Below, in pieces: positions 9,725 through 19,133 of a DNA stretch of 41,896 nucleotides. Below the pieces are notes generated by a model, which saw only the letters and a list, made by a program, of their open reading frames with translations, had not been told where the DNA came from and did not search any database. Source of the DNA: Pseudomonadota bacterium (GTDB lineage Bacteria; Pseudomonadota; Gammaproteobacteria; Pseudomonadales; Pseudohongiellaceae); assembly GCA_022566775.1 (NCBI GenBank), contig JADFIJ010000003.1, positions 1 to 41,896 of the forward strand. Reading direction: 5' to 3'. Made by a program: the position numbers and the translations under genes. Within the stretch, counting starts at the first letter, position 1; each line of letters starts with the position of its first letter.

Positions 9725-9912
9725 CTTCCTCATCAGCTTAGATCGGTATGGGATAAACCGTTGAATGAAAAACCAAAGGTCGAAGGCAATTTCTCAATGA
9801 TGTTATTAACTGTAAAGTATCATTACGTTCGATCACGGCGCCTTCAAAGGAGTCAACGAAAAATTTTATTAGAAAAATCATTTATTGAATAAACAAAGGA
9901 GAAAGGAGGTAT

Positions 9913-10812
9913 ATGAGTAGGATTACACAAAATGGCTCCATACAGGTTGCCAATGCAACTAACCCAATTATAACTAATATAACCAAGACCAATCTAACCC
10001 AAAGAATAACAACGGCACTTCTGCTAGCTGCAGGCACAGGATCTCGCTTGCGCCCCTTGACTCTAGATGCTCCGAAGTGTCTTACCGAGGTTGGTGGGAA
10101 ACCAATTTTGGGTCGACTGGTCGATAATCTCCGCTCCCAGGGTATTACCCGATTGGTGGTAGTAACAGGATATCTGGAACATTGTGTCCGTGAATATCTG
10201 CAAGAAAATGCGGCCGATATGCAAGTAGACTACGTATTCAATCCCGTGTATCAGACAACCAATAATATCTACTCTCTATGGTTGGCGCGGCAAGAAGTCC
10301 AGGAGCCATTTGTGCTGATAGAGAGTGATCTGGTATTTGAAGAATCAATGCTGGCGGACATGTTGATACCAGATAAAATTGCGATTTCTAATATACTTCC
10401 CTGGATGAACGGAACCACGGTTGAACTGAATTCTCAGCAAGTAGTTGCGGCGTTCCATGCCAAACGTAGCGAAAACGGAAACGAACGATATAAAACCGTT
10501 AATATTTATAGCCTTTCATTACAGAGTTGGCATAGGATGATAGCGCGGTTAGATCGCTATATCACTGATGGCAGGGTTGGCGAGTACTATGAGGCCGTAT
10601 TCGCCGATATGGTGTTGGACAATGCGATTGCATTTGAACCTGTTTTCTTCGACGAAGATCGATGGTATGAGGTTGATACAATACAAGATTTAAGCAGTGC
10701 AGAACTGATATTTCCCTCGGCGCTACGGCTTACACCTGTTAAGGACTGTCAACACGCTTTGTCTACGGGTCTTGCTGATATCAATGCTACTGGAGAAGCA
10801 CTCGCAGGATAA
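9913..10812 (+). CDS. LicC-like nucleotidyltransferase (NTP transferase domain)
   Basis: ALLLAAGTGSRLRPLTLDAPKCLTEVGGKPILGRL signature; strong RBS aaggaggt just upstream. Confidence 0.88.
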   Translation: MSRITQNGSIQVANATNPIITNITKTNLTQRITTALLLAAGTGSRLRPLTLDAPKCLTEVGGKPILGRLVDNLRSQGITRLVVVTGYLEHCVREYLQENAADMQVDYVFNPVYQTTNNIYSLWLARQEVQEPFVLIESDLVFEESMLADMLIPDKIAISNILPWMNGTTVELNSQQVVAAFHAKRSENGNERYKTVNIYSLSLQSWHRMIARLDRYITDGRVGEYYEAVFADMVLDNAIAFEPVFFDEDRWYEVDTIQDLSSAELIFPSALRLTPVKDCQHALSTGLADINATGEALAG

Positions 10813-10908
10813 AGTAGTTGCTTTTTATCTGCTCTCCATTTCCCAAATAGATTGTTTGATTGCAATGCGTCAGTGTTTACTAATCCTGAGAGGTCAAGAA
10901 TTAACTTA

Positions 10909-12012
10909 ATGCAAAACCAAAAAGCCAGAGAAAGGCAATATGAGGCATTGGCCGATGCCCATGGTGGCTATTGGCGTTATGGCTTTATTGACCATGCCTA
11001 TCTCTATAATCTCCACTTCCCACCAGAGCGATTCTTTGAGCTCATCAAGAGTCAAATTCATGAGCTGGTTTTAAACTATCCTGTTGCTCAAGCCACATTA
11101 GCCGGCTGGGTTGGTGATTTGATTGATCAGCCAGCCGAACGCATCGTAGTGGGGAATGGAGCGGCTGAGCTCATAAAAATTGTTTCTGGAAGTGTCGCAA
11201 AAAAACTGATTGTTCCCGTACCTTCTTTTAATGAATATGCCAATGCTGCTCCAGAAGGCACAGTTGTTGAATTTGCTTTGGAAATACCTTCTTTCCAGCT
11301 CGATGTAGATAAGTTTGCTGCCGAAGCGATACGTTGCGAGGCTGATGTAGCGGTGGTGGTAACGCCTAACAACCCAACTTCACTGTCGGTGCCAAAAGCA
11401 GATCTGGTTCGGTTGCTGAAAAAACTGGACGATCATAATTGTATGCTCATTGTTGATGAGTCTTTTATTGATTTTGTTAGTGATCGTGAGCGAGTAACAC
11501 TTGAAAAAGATATTGCGCAATATCCAAATCTGGCGATTTTCAAAAGCATGAGTAAGGCCTACGGTATCTGTGGCTTGCGTATTGGATATATGCTCACGGC
11601 GAACGAGGATTTTGCGGGGAAAGTACGGGCGGGAATTCATATTTGGAACCTGAACGGCTTCGCTGAAACATTTTTGAAAATGGCTCCTGAGTACCGCGAA
11701 GAATTCGAATCAAGCTGTGTCCAGGTGCGCAAAGATCGGGATTTGTTTTATCATAGCCTATGTTCTATTGATGGTTTGCTCGTCTTTAAACCCGATGCCA
11801 ACTTTGTTTTCTGTCGACTTCCCGATCATGCGCCATCGGGCCCGGAAGTCGCTCGAAGCTTGTTCGTTGAACACAATATCTATATTAAGCATTGCCAGGG
11901 TAAAAGCATGCCAGATTCGGATCGCTATGTTCGTATTGCCAGTCGAACGCCCGATGAAAACAAACATTTGGTGAACCTGTTAGGTGAAGTTATTGCCACC
12001 GGGCACGCCTAG
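10909..12012 (+). CDS. PLP-dependent class I/II aminotransferase-fold enzyme (HisC/CobD-like)
   Basis: HGGYWRYG, VVVTPNNPTSL, MLIVDESFIDF, FKSMSKAYGICGLRIGYML (PLP lysine). ATG at 10909 chosen; the ORF extends up to 10852. Confidence 0.88.
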   Translation: MQNQKARERQYEALADAHGGYWRYGFIDHAYLYNLHFPPERFFELIKSQIHELVLNYPVAQATLAGWVGDLIDQPAERIVVGNGAAELIKIVSGSVAKKLIVPVPSFNEYANAAPEGTVVEFALEIPSFQLDVDKFAAEAIRCEADVAVVVTPNNPTSLSVPKADLVRLLKKLDDHNCMLIVDESFIDFVSDRERVTLEKDIAQYPNLAIFKSMSKAYGICGLRIGYMLTANEDFAGKVRAGIHIWNLNGFAETFLKMAPEYREEFESSCVQVRKDRDLFYHSLCSIDGLLVFKPDANFVFCRLPDHAPSGPEVARSLFVEHNIYIKHCQGKSMPDSDRYVRIASRTPDENKHLVNLLGEVIATGHA

Positions 12013-12050
12013 TAAATGTCAGGCAGTATAATTAGGGCAATGAAAAATTG

Positions 12051-12716
12051 ATGAATATCAGCAACCATAATGATGAACTTCATTTGTTCAAGAAAACAGG
12101 GTTCTTTGATGAACGGGAACTTGCTTTACAGCATTTGAGGGATGCCGATGAAATACTATTTTCGGCAGACGTGGATTACTGTGTCATGTTTGGCACGCTA
12201 CTTGGTTTGTTACGCCATGATGGTTTGATCCCATGGGATGATGATATGGACATTATCATTTTCGATAGCGATAATTTCGAGAAAAAATGCCGACATCAGT
12301 TTGAAGACAGAGGATATGTTGTCTATGACGATGTACGTAGCATAGACGGAATAGAAAAGCGATGCGGATACCGTATTCACTCTGAAAAGGGACTTCCTAT
12401 ACCTGGACAATCCTGGAAATTCCCGTGGCTAGGGGTTTGGGAGGCAGATGTCTGTAATAGTAAAATGACACTTCCGCCGGAGGTATTTTCCTATGCCGTA
12501 GATGATTTCTTCCCATTGGAAAGGAAATGTTTTCTGGATTTTACAGTGAGCGTGCCAAGGCTTTCGGAAGAAATTGTAAAACAGTATTACGGGAATGATT
12601 GCATGACAATTTGTATGCTTCATAATCTGGACCATCGTCAATACAAAGCTACCGGATTTCCAGAAACGAAATTCCCCCTGGCAGATGTGTTGGCCTATTT
12701 GGATAAGAATCCTTGA
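12051..12716 (+). CDS. LicD-like phosphotransferase family protein
   Basis: VDYCVMFGTLLGLLRHDGLIPWDDDMDIIIFDSD is the LicD/fukutin-type nucleotidyltransferase signature. Confidence 0.85.
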   Translation: MNISNHNDELHLFKKTGFFDERELALQHLRDADEILFSADVDYCVMFGTLLGLLRHDGLIPWDDDMDIIIFDSDNFEKKCRHQFEDRGYVVYDDVRSIDGIEKRCGYRIHSEKGLPIPGQSWKFPWLGVWEADVCNSKMTLPPEVFSYAVDDFFPLERKCFLDFTVSVPRLSEEIVKQYYGNDCMTICMLHNLDHRQYKATGFPETKFPLADVLAYLDKNP

Positions 12717-12784
12717 GTGCTGCAGGCCCCTGATAGATAGTAAGGGTATCGCTAGTAGCACGATGTATCGCGATTACCCGGAGA

Positions 12785-13525
12785 GTGCAAATAATATTGA
12801 ATCACCAAGATAGTAGCCCTGAAACAACCACCGTAGCCGATACCCTGAAGCAGGAGGCTAGCTATCCGAAGCTTGCTAAGAAAGCTAGCGATGGTATGTA
12901 CTGTTATCTTGTTCAACGTAGGATATCGCTCTATATCTCGATTTTTTGCGTACGCAAAGGGATTAGCGCCAATGTTGCTACCGGCATTGATATGGTCTTT
13001 GCAGTTCTCGCTGCATGGAGTTTATCCCAAGGCTACTATCTCTTGGGAGTGATCTTGATTCAAGTGTTTGGCCTATGGTCTTGTGTCGACGGGGAGGTAT
13101 CACGGCTGTCAAAAATGCCCAGTAAGCTTGGCGACTTTTATGACACGATGACAGATCGCTCGGCTGAATTTCTAATTTTTGCCGGAGTGTTGTATTCATT
13201 ACCGTTAGCCGCTAGCGATTATTCCTGGGGAACTCTCTTCTTTTGTTATATAGGGATGGTGTTTCTGATCACAGCATCCTCTGAGAAGTTTCGTTCTGTC
13301 TATCATGAAAATTATCCAAAGAGTGAACACGAAGCCGTCTTCAGCTGGCTTTGTGCGGGGAGTGATACTCGGTTTTTGTATCTCTGTATAGCAATTCTTG
13401 GATATTCGATTACCGGCGAAACTGCGATTATTAAGTGGTTGATTATGGCACTGTCCTTCTTGCTTGGACTGAACTTCCTATTCCGAATATGGAAGATATC
13501 TATACTTCCGCTGGAAAATAAATAG
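12785..13525 (+). CDS. CDP-alcohol phosphatidyltransferase family protein
   Basis: DGEVSRLSKMPSKLGDFYDTMTD matches DGx2(A)Rx8Gx3Dx3D with Ala replaced by Ser; several TM segments. Confidence 0.88.
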   Translation: MQIILNHQDSSPETTTVADTLKQEASYPKLAKKASDGMYCYLVQRRISLYISIFCVRKGISANVATGIDMVFAVLAAWSLSQGYYLLGVILIQVFGLWSCVDGEVSRLSKMPSKLGDFYDTMTDRSAEFLIFAGVLYSLPLAASDYSWGTLFFCYIGMVFLITASSEKFRSVYHENYPKSEHEAVFSWLCAGSDTRFLYLCIAILGYSITGETAIIKWLIMALSFLLGLNFLFRIWKISILPLENK

Positions 13526-13562
13526 TGATAAGGATGACATCAGCTTAACCGTCGCGGATTAA

Positions 13563-14261
13563 ATGGGAAAACGATTCTACCCTTCTTTACAGGATTTCTT
13601 GACTGAACTGAACGAGAACTGTCTTCTTCTGGCTCGGCATGGTGAGACGGACTGGAATGCGATGAAAATCATACAGGGTCAGCAGGATCGACCCTTGAAT
13701 TTGACTGGTTTCGAGCAACGGAAAAACCTGTTCTTCCTCTTAGACACAGTCTGTCTAAACCGAGTAATCTGTAGTGAACTGCAGAGAACCATACAGACGG
13801 CATTGCCCATCGGTGTCGAGAAAAATTTGCGACTCGAAAAATTCTCTGAACTCAATGAAGTTAAATTGGGTATTTTCGAAGGGCAACACAAAGAAGAGTT
13901 TTCGGACGAACCCACTAGGAAGTGCTATCAGAAATTTCTGGATGACGAGGTAAATGTAGTTCTTCCTGGCGGTGGAGAAAGCCTCGTTATGGTGGACAAC
14001 CGCGTGCAAGCCCTGGTGAAAAACACCGTTGACAGCGTCGTAAGGTCCGGTCATGTATTAGTGGTCGGGCATCGCAATGTTAACAAGATGATTATTAAAA
14101 ACCTTCTGGGACTCACTGTGGCAGAAGGATACCAGGTAGAACATAAAAACTCGTGGCTTTACGTCTTTGCGCCTGGAAAGGTTGAAATATTCTTGATTGA
14201 AATTTCCGAACCTCAAGAAGCGATTCATGTGCAGACCGGTGTTAAGAGAATTAGAGAGTAG
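13563..14261 (+). CDS. Histidine phosphatase family protein (phosphoglycerate mutase/CobC-like)
   Basis: LLLARHGETDWNAMKIIQGQQDRPLNLTG and VLVVGHRNVNK motifs. Confidence 0.9.
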   Translation: MGKRFYPSLQDFLTELNENCLLLARHGETDWNAMKIIQGQQDRPLNLTGFEQRKNLFFLLDTVCLNRVICSELQRTIQTALPIGVEKNLRLEKFSELNEVKLGIFEGQHKEEFSDEPTRKCYQKFLDDEVNVVLPGGGESLVMVDNRVQALVKNTVDSVVRSGHVLVVGHRNVNKMIIKNLLGLTVAEGYQVEHKNSWLYVFAPGKVEIFLIEISEPQEAIHVQTGVKRIRE

Positions 14262-14611
14262 TTAAGTCCAGGGCAAGTTGCGAGCCGACAGCGATCATCT
14301 TTTTAGTGGAATTTGTAGTACCCAGTTCTGTGCTGGCTTGCAATTGCGACAGGTCGCGCTACAGACTCAATTTTTGAATTTGAAAAAACCCCAGCCCTGT
14401 AACCGAACCAGTTCAGGCAATGCTTAAGACATAAATGCTCGCTGAGGGCTAGAGGGGGACACTAATAGAATAACAGCTTGAGATTTTTGGTTGACATATT
14501 CCTGGTCAACTATGAGCGTTAAGAGCTACAGCAATTTTTCTGCATAACTGGCGTAATCAGCCGATTGTATTTACGCCTGTCTACTGCATTTGAGTTACGG
14601 TACACCTTTTA

Positions 14612-16465
14612 TTATACGGATGGACAGCAAGGGCATTGAGCCGCACCACTTGCCATCACAGATTCTGCAGCTCTGGCATTCTGCTCTGCAGTTCGTTTCG
14701 TGACAGCGACAGTAGCCGCATTAGCAACAGCCGTGGAATCGGGCCTGGTTACTGCCAGCTCCTGCCCAAAATACCCGGTATAAATCTGGTATTGATGCTG
14801 ACCAATATCAGTTGGAATCCGAATCGTATTGCCATCAACGATTTCGACGTCGCTTATCGTCGCGCCATCACAGATGACAACAGCCTCATTGGCGTTGGGT
14901 AAATTGGTAATTCTCCAGCTGGTCTGTTGACCAGCCAGATTGCGATCGCCCACGTAAGTTCCAATGTTAAGAACGCCATTGTCCTTATCATTCCATGCGG
15001 TATCGACACCCAAGTTTGGATAATCTACACCTTCGAGAGTCGGCGCAGTGTACTTGTCTAGATGCTTTACCTTGAATGCGTCTATCCAATTACCCTCGGC
15101 GATTTCACTGATCATCAATTGGCCTGAGCCCTGACCCCGTGGCCACGGTTCACCATAGTTGAACCACCAGCCGAACTTATCCATCTCATCGCCAAACCAG
15201 CGCGGCTCCGAGTAGCGTTCGGCTGCGGCACTGAGGCGGCTAACTGCCGTGTGATCCCCCAACGCTTTAGCCATAACCAGACCAAGCGCATTCGGCTGGA
15301 TTTCCCTTCTAGGATCGCGCCACCCTTGCGCATTGGCAGTTGCTTCATAGATCTGGGTGGCTATTTCAGTGGACTGTGGCATCAAGTAAAAAGCCACACC
15401 ACCACCTGGACCGAGTGTTCCTGGTAAGTTAATTTTGAAATCAGCGAGAGGGTCGTAATACATGGTCATCCATTCGATCTGTTGCTGATCGTTGATACCC
15501 ATATAATTATCGCGCATAAACTCAACCCAGTTTTCAAATACACCGTATGAGTTCGTCACTCCTAGTTGGTCGGATAAATACATACCCAAACCCGCGGCTG
15601 CATTGCAGTACGGCCATATCTTCGTGTTCTCACAATGAGGACCTTCAGGATGGTCGGTATATTGCTGGCGCAGGTGCTCTACAATCTTGGGTTGAGTCCA
15701 TTCAAATTGTTGGTTTTCGTAGCCCGCAATCTGCCAGGGTTGTTCCCACTTATTATCGCCAGAAACATATTTGTAAATTGAGAGAATCAGGTTCAACCAT
15801 CCACGGAAAAATAAATTTCCATCGGCGCCAATCGGATCCGGCTGTAGCCCCCATGGCTCAACTCCGTTAGCAGTCCAACCGGGAGCATCATAGTTTCCAC
15901 GTACCCGCTCAGGCCATGATCCCATGGTAGCCGCTGGATAATTTTTTCGGTCCGGGCTTTCGCCAATGAACGTATTCCAATCTATAGCAGCCCAATAAGC
16001 TGTGTGTCTGGTTGCCAGCTCATCCATAATTCGAGCATAAACTTCGCGCCACGCCGGCGTCTGATCAGCCATGAGCATCACACCATAGCTAGAATCGGCA
16101 AGATCAAAACGTGGATAACTTAACATGGGTGCGGCGGTATATTGGTCCCACCATGGATGGGGACCATTGCCATCATATTCCCAATCAATGTTACCACGCG
16201 GTAAATTTATGCCCCAGGGGCGCTCCTCTGAACCGCTAAACCCCCAATCATCTTGATAAGTTGCCTTCTGCCAAATAAATCGCAACCAGCCTTTGGTTCG
16301 CTCATTGTGTTTTGGATAAAAACTCGGGGTGTACTTGTGTGTCGCGGTAGTCGGTGTTGCTGCATTCTGTGTTGAATTCACGCAGGCATTCAGGGATACA
16401 GCGCCCCCTGCTAGAGCGGCGCTCTTTAAGAAATTACGTCTTGTTCCCGTCTTGGTCTGCGACAT
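14612..16465 (-). CDS. Tat-exported linalool dehydratase/isomerase-like domain protein
   Basis: TRRNFLKSAALAGGAVSLNAC (Tat plus lipobox-like); DPIGADGNLFFRGWLNLILSIYKYVSGDNKWE and HCENTKIWPYCNAAAGLGMYLSDQLG resemble LinD, including Cys-x8-Cys. Confidence 0.75.
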   Translation of the reverse strand: MSQTKTGTRRNFLKSAALAGGAVSLNACVNSTQNAATPTTATHKYTPSFYPKHNERTKGWLRFIWQKATYQDDWGFSGSEERPWGINLPRGNIDWEYDGNGPHPWWDQYTAAPMLSYPRFDLADSSYGVMLMADQTPAWREVYARIMDELATRHTAYWAAIDWNTFIGESPDRKNYPAATMGSWPERVRGNYDAPGWTANGVEPWGLQPDPIGADGNLFFRGWLNLILSIYKYVSGDNKWEQPWQIAGYENQQFEWTQPKIVEHLRQQYTDHPEGPHCENTKIWPYCNAAAGLGMYLSDQLGVTNSYGVFENWVEFMRDNYMGINDQQQIEWMTMYYDPLADFKINLPGTLGPGGGVAFYLMPQSTEIATQIYEATANAQGWRDPRREIQPNALGLVMAKALGDHTAVSRLSAAAERYSEPRWFGDEMDKFGWWFNYGEPWPRGQGSGQLMISEIAEGNWIDAFKVKHLDKYTAPTLEGVDYPNLGVDTAWNDKDNGVLNIGTYVGDRNLAGQQTSWRITNLPNANEAVVICDGATISDVEIVDGNTIRIPTDIGQHQYQIYTGYFGQELAVTRPDSTAVANAATVAVTKRTAEQNARAAESVMASGAAQCPCCPSV

Positions 16466-16859
16466 TCGTACTCCCCCTCTGAAACTCGATTATTGGCTAT
16501 TCGAGTGTATCACTTATTTCCAAATTGCGACCATGCGCCTTTGTCCCAAGTATGGAATGGTCTTAGCAGGCAGTATTAAAGATAAAAAACTTTCTAATGA
16601 GCACCTCAAATCAAGCCGAGCCATGATTGAACGAGTAGTGAAAATTGATTTAGGAAAATTAGAAGAGTGAGACTTTAATCACCTGCAAGCGCAGCTTGTC
16701 AGCGAGATGACATCGCCGGGGCCATCATGTATTCAAAATACATCCACAAGGCTTTAAGAAAGTATATCGGCATTGCGGATGATCCAATAGTTAAGATATT
16801 TCCTTTTAACAATACGGAGGACTTCGATTTGCAGGCAGGGAATATCGAGACAACAAAAT

Positions 16860-16885
16860 GGGTGAACTCATTGCTGAGTTCACCC
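16860..16885 (-). terminator. Rho-independent terminator of the 615-aa gene
   Basis: 11-bp perfect stem gggtgaactca-ttgc-tgagttcaccc; on the minus strand followed by attttgttg. Confidence 0.75.
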
Positions 16886-16912
16886 TTGCTGTTTCTTCAG
16901 ATCTAGCGGGTC

Positions 16913-18760
16913 TTAATCAGAACCGCTCTGATCTACGTTTTTCCATGAGTAGAAGCCCATGAACATTTCTTCCCAGCTCTGCTCGCCCCAATTTACTTCC
17001 GAGTTTGGATCGGGGTTGAAGGCATTCTGTGAAGAGTTATCGAAGGCGCCAACGGCGATGATCTTGGTGCCGGCTGGGACTAGCAGAGGTTCTTCGAACT
17101 CATGGGAGAGCTGCCAGTTGAAGGAATAGGCTGGAACTGACAGCAGTAATTCCTCGGAGCCATCGGGGTACACTGCGGTGAACTTCATACGCTTGCCACG
17201 GAAGTGCATGTGCGGCATCAGGCTGTAGATTTCGGCTTCCTCGCGTACCAGGGTGACAAGCTCCATCTCATGATCTTTGGCCTGGGCTGGAATGGCGATG
17301 GTGAAGGCGTTGCCAACACCGCCAGACATGCGCTCCTTGGGAACCACGCCTTTGTCGTAGAAGTAGATACCGATTTCTGTGGCGTCCGTAGTTTCCTTGC
17401 CTGAAGTGGTGTAGTGCATTTGCAGACTCAGGGTAGAACCGGCTTTCAGCAAGCCACCCACACCCTCGGGGTTAAGGTTGATATTGTTGCCGGGCGCGTA
17501 GCCTGCAATCGAAGCCGAGTCGCCATTGCCGCCTCCCAGGAATACGCCCACATCAATATCAGGAATTTCCCTGAAGATCGCGCCGATGTCAGGCTGTTCG
17601 CCGGAAGCGATTGACTTGAATAGTTGGGTGCGGATAGCGAGTGACTTTTCTTCGGGGAGACCATCGAGAATTTCCATCAGGATTGCCTGGAAATCGGGTC
17701 GGCCTTCGGGTGGGATCACGGTGGTGATGATGTGATGGAGCACGGCCGGGGCGCCAGGGACGACTTCGCTGCCTCGGACCCATCGATCTTCAGTGAGATG
17801 CAGATCTATCGGAATTTCCATGTAATCGACTACGCCCGTAGCTGGAATTGTTTGCGATGGAATCTTCACGATGAGATCAGGCTCACCCAGAGACCACTTG
17901 TTGTCCGGCCATACCAACTGAGTCAGAGGATCGTTTTCGCTGTCCACGATGGAGCCAGCGTCGATCCAGCGAACCAGTTTCTGCATCTCCAGATCGCTGA
18001 GGTTCATTTCGTTCTTCATCTTGTAGCCGACTTTATTGTCGACCTGACCCGGGGGCATGCGTTTGGTCATAACCACTTCACGAATCATCGGTGACCAGCC
18101 CTGCACCGCCAGGTTGCTGTCCATGGCGAAAGGCGCGATACCCCCCTCACGGTGACAATTGGCGCAGTTTTCCGCGATGATTGGCGCGATATCATTCTCG
18201 TAAGAGAGATTGGCATGGGCGGCAGCGGTGGCAAACTCGATTGCGGTGCCTGAGGCAGCAACGCTTACCAGCTCAACTCGGTCGCCATTGAGAACCTGTT
18301 GCAGCACCTGCTCCATCTGCTCCTGGACCGGACCACGATAGAGGACTTCGAAGGAAGCGGGATCGTAGACGACGGCTTCGTCCATTTTCGTGATACCCAA
18401 CATTTCCGTGACCAACTGGGCATCATCCATCAGGATGGGCAGCTCAATCCCTGCAGCGGTGGCTTCTTGTTGAACTGCTTTACGATCATCCTGCAGGCCG
18501 GGGTTCATCAGGAAGAAGACGACACCTTGTTCCTCGTATTTTGCTTGCAGGGAAATAAGGCCCTCGAGGGCGGCTTGATCGGTGGCTCCGTTAGCCTGTG
18601 GCAGGATCACAATGGCTTCATGGTCGTCGTACCAGGTCATGCTGTGGAAGGCGCCCAGATGATCGATCAGTGCGAAGTCACCGACGCGCTCGCCGGCGTT
18701 AATAGCGGTGGCGAAGGTGGCGATCAGAGCACAAAAAGCCAATCGAATAGTGTTTTTCAC
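16913..18760 (-). CDS. Redoxin-like / cytochrome c / copper type II ascorbate-dependent monooxygenase-like fusion protein
   Basis: Signal peptide; N-terminal thioredoxin-fold-like region; CANCH haem motif; LHHIITTVIPPEG, LQMHYTTSGKET and PHMHFRGKRMKF copper-site-like motifs. Confidence 0.8.
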   Translation of the reverse strand: MKNTIRLAFCALIATFATAINAGERVGDFALIDHLGAFHSMTWYDDHEAIVILPQANGATDQAALEGLISLQAKYEEQGVVFFLMNPGLQDDRKAVQQEATAAGIELPILMDDAQLVTEMLGITKMDEAVVYDPASFEVLYRGPVQEQMEQVLQQVLNGDRVELVSVAASGTAIEFATAAAHANLSYENDIAPIIAENCANCHREGGIAPFAMDSNLAVQGWSPMIREVVMTKRMPPGQVDNKVGYKMKNEMNLSDLEMQKLVRWIDAGSIVDSENDPLTQLVWPDNKWSLGEPDLIVKIPSQTIPATGVVDYMEIPIDLHLTEDRWVRGSEVVPGAPAVLHHIITTVIPPEGRPDFQAILMEILDGLPEEKSLAIRTQLFKSIASGEQPDIGAIFREIPDIDVGVFLGGGNGDSASIAGYAPGNNINLNPEGVGGLLKAGSTLSLQMHYTTSGKETTDATEIGIYFYDKGVVPKERMSGGVGNAFTIAIPAQAKDHEMELVTLVREEAEIYSLMPHMHFRGKRMKFTAVYPDGSEELLLSVPAYSFNWQLSHEFEEPLLVPAGTKIIAVGAFDNSSQNAFNPDPNSEVNWGEQSWEEMFMGFYSWKNVDQSGSD

Positions 18761-19133
18761 GAAACAGTACCCCTCATTTACAAATTTTTAGGTGGAAAAG
18801 ATAAACGGCTGAAGACCACAGTTTACGCAGTTTCCGGGTGAATGCAGCACATTTCTGTTGTTTTTGTTACGAACCTACTCAAATCCTCTGCAGGCCACTG
18901 TTTATCAGGGGTCTGAGGAATCGCCAGATTTTTTGTGGGTGATTATTCTAGAGGGATCATTTTGAAGTTAGTTACTGAATATTGAAATCCGCGGCGCTGC
19001 TATGCAATGACTCAAGTTTGCCTTATAGAAGCAAGCAATCGGGGAGCTTGGCGGTGCTTGCGTTCATGAACAATGTCTGGCCCTGTGCTAGTTTACCGGC
19101 CATCACTATCGGTTCTCTACTACGTGGAAATTT

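Noticed and set aside
9913-14261. Phosphonate biosynthesis cluster
   Set aside because: No pepM, ppd or class V AEP transaminase seen; the LicC-like enzyme alone cannot support it.
16512-16850. Short coding-looking pieces (SRAMIERVVKIDLGKLEE*; MYSKYIHKALRKYIGIADDP)
   Set aside because: No family recognised and no complete ORF; may be gene remnants but not supportable from sequence alone.
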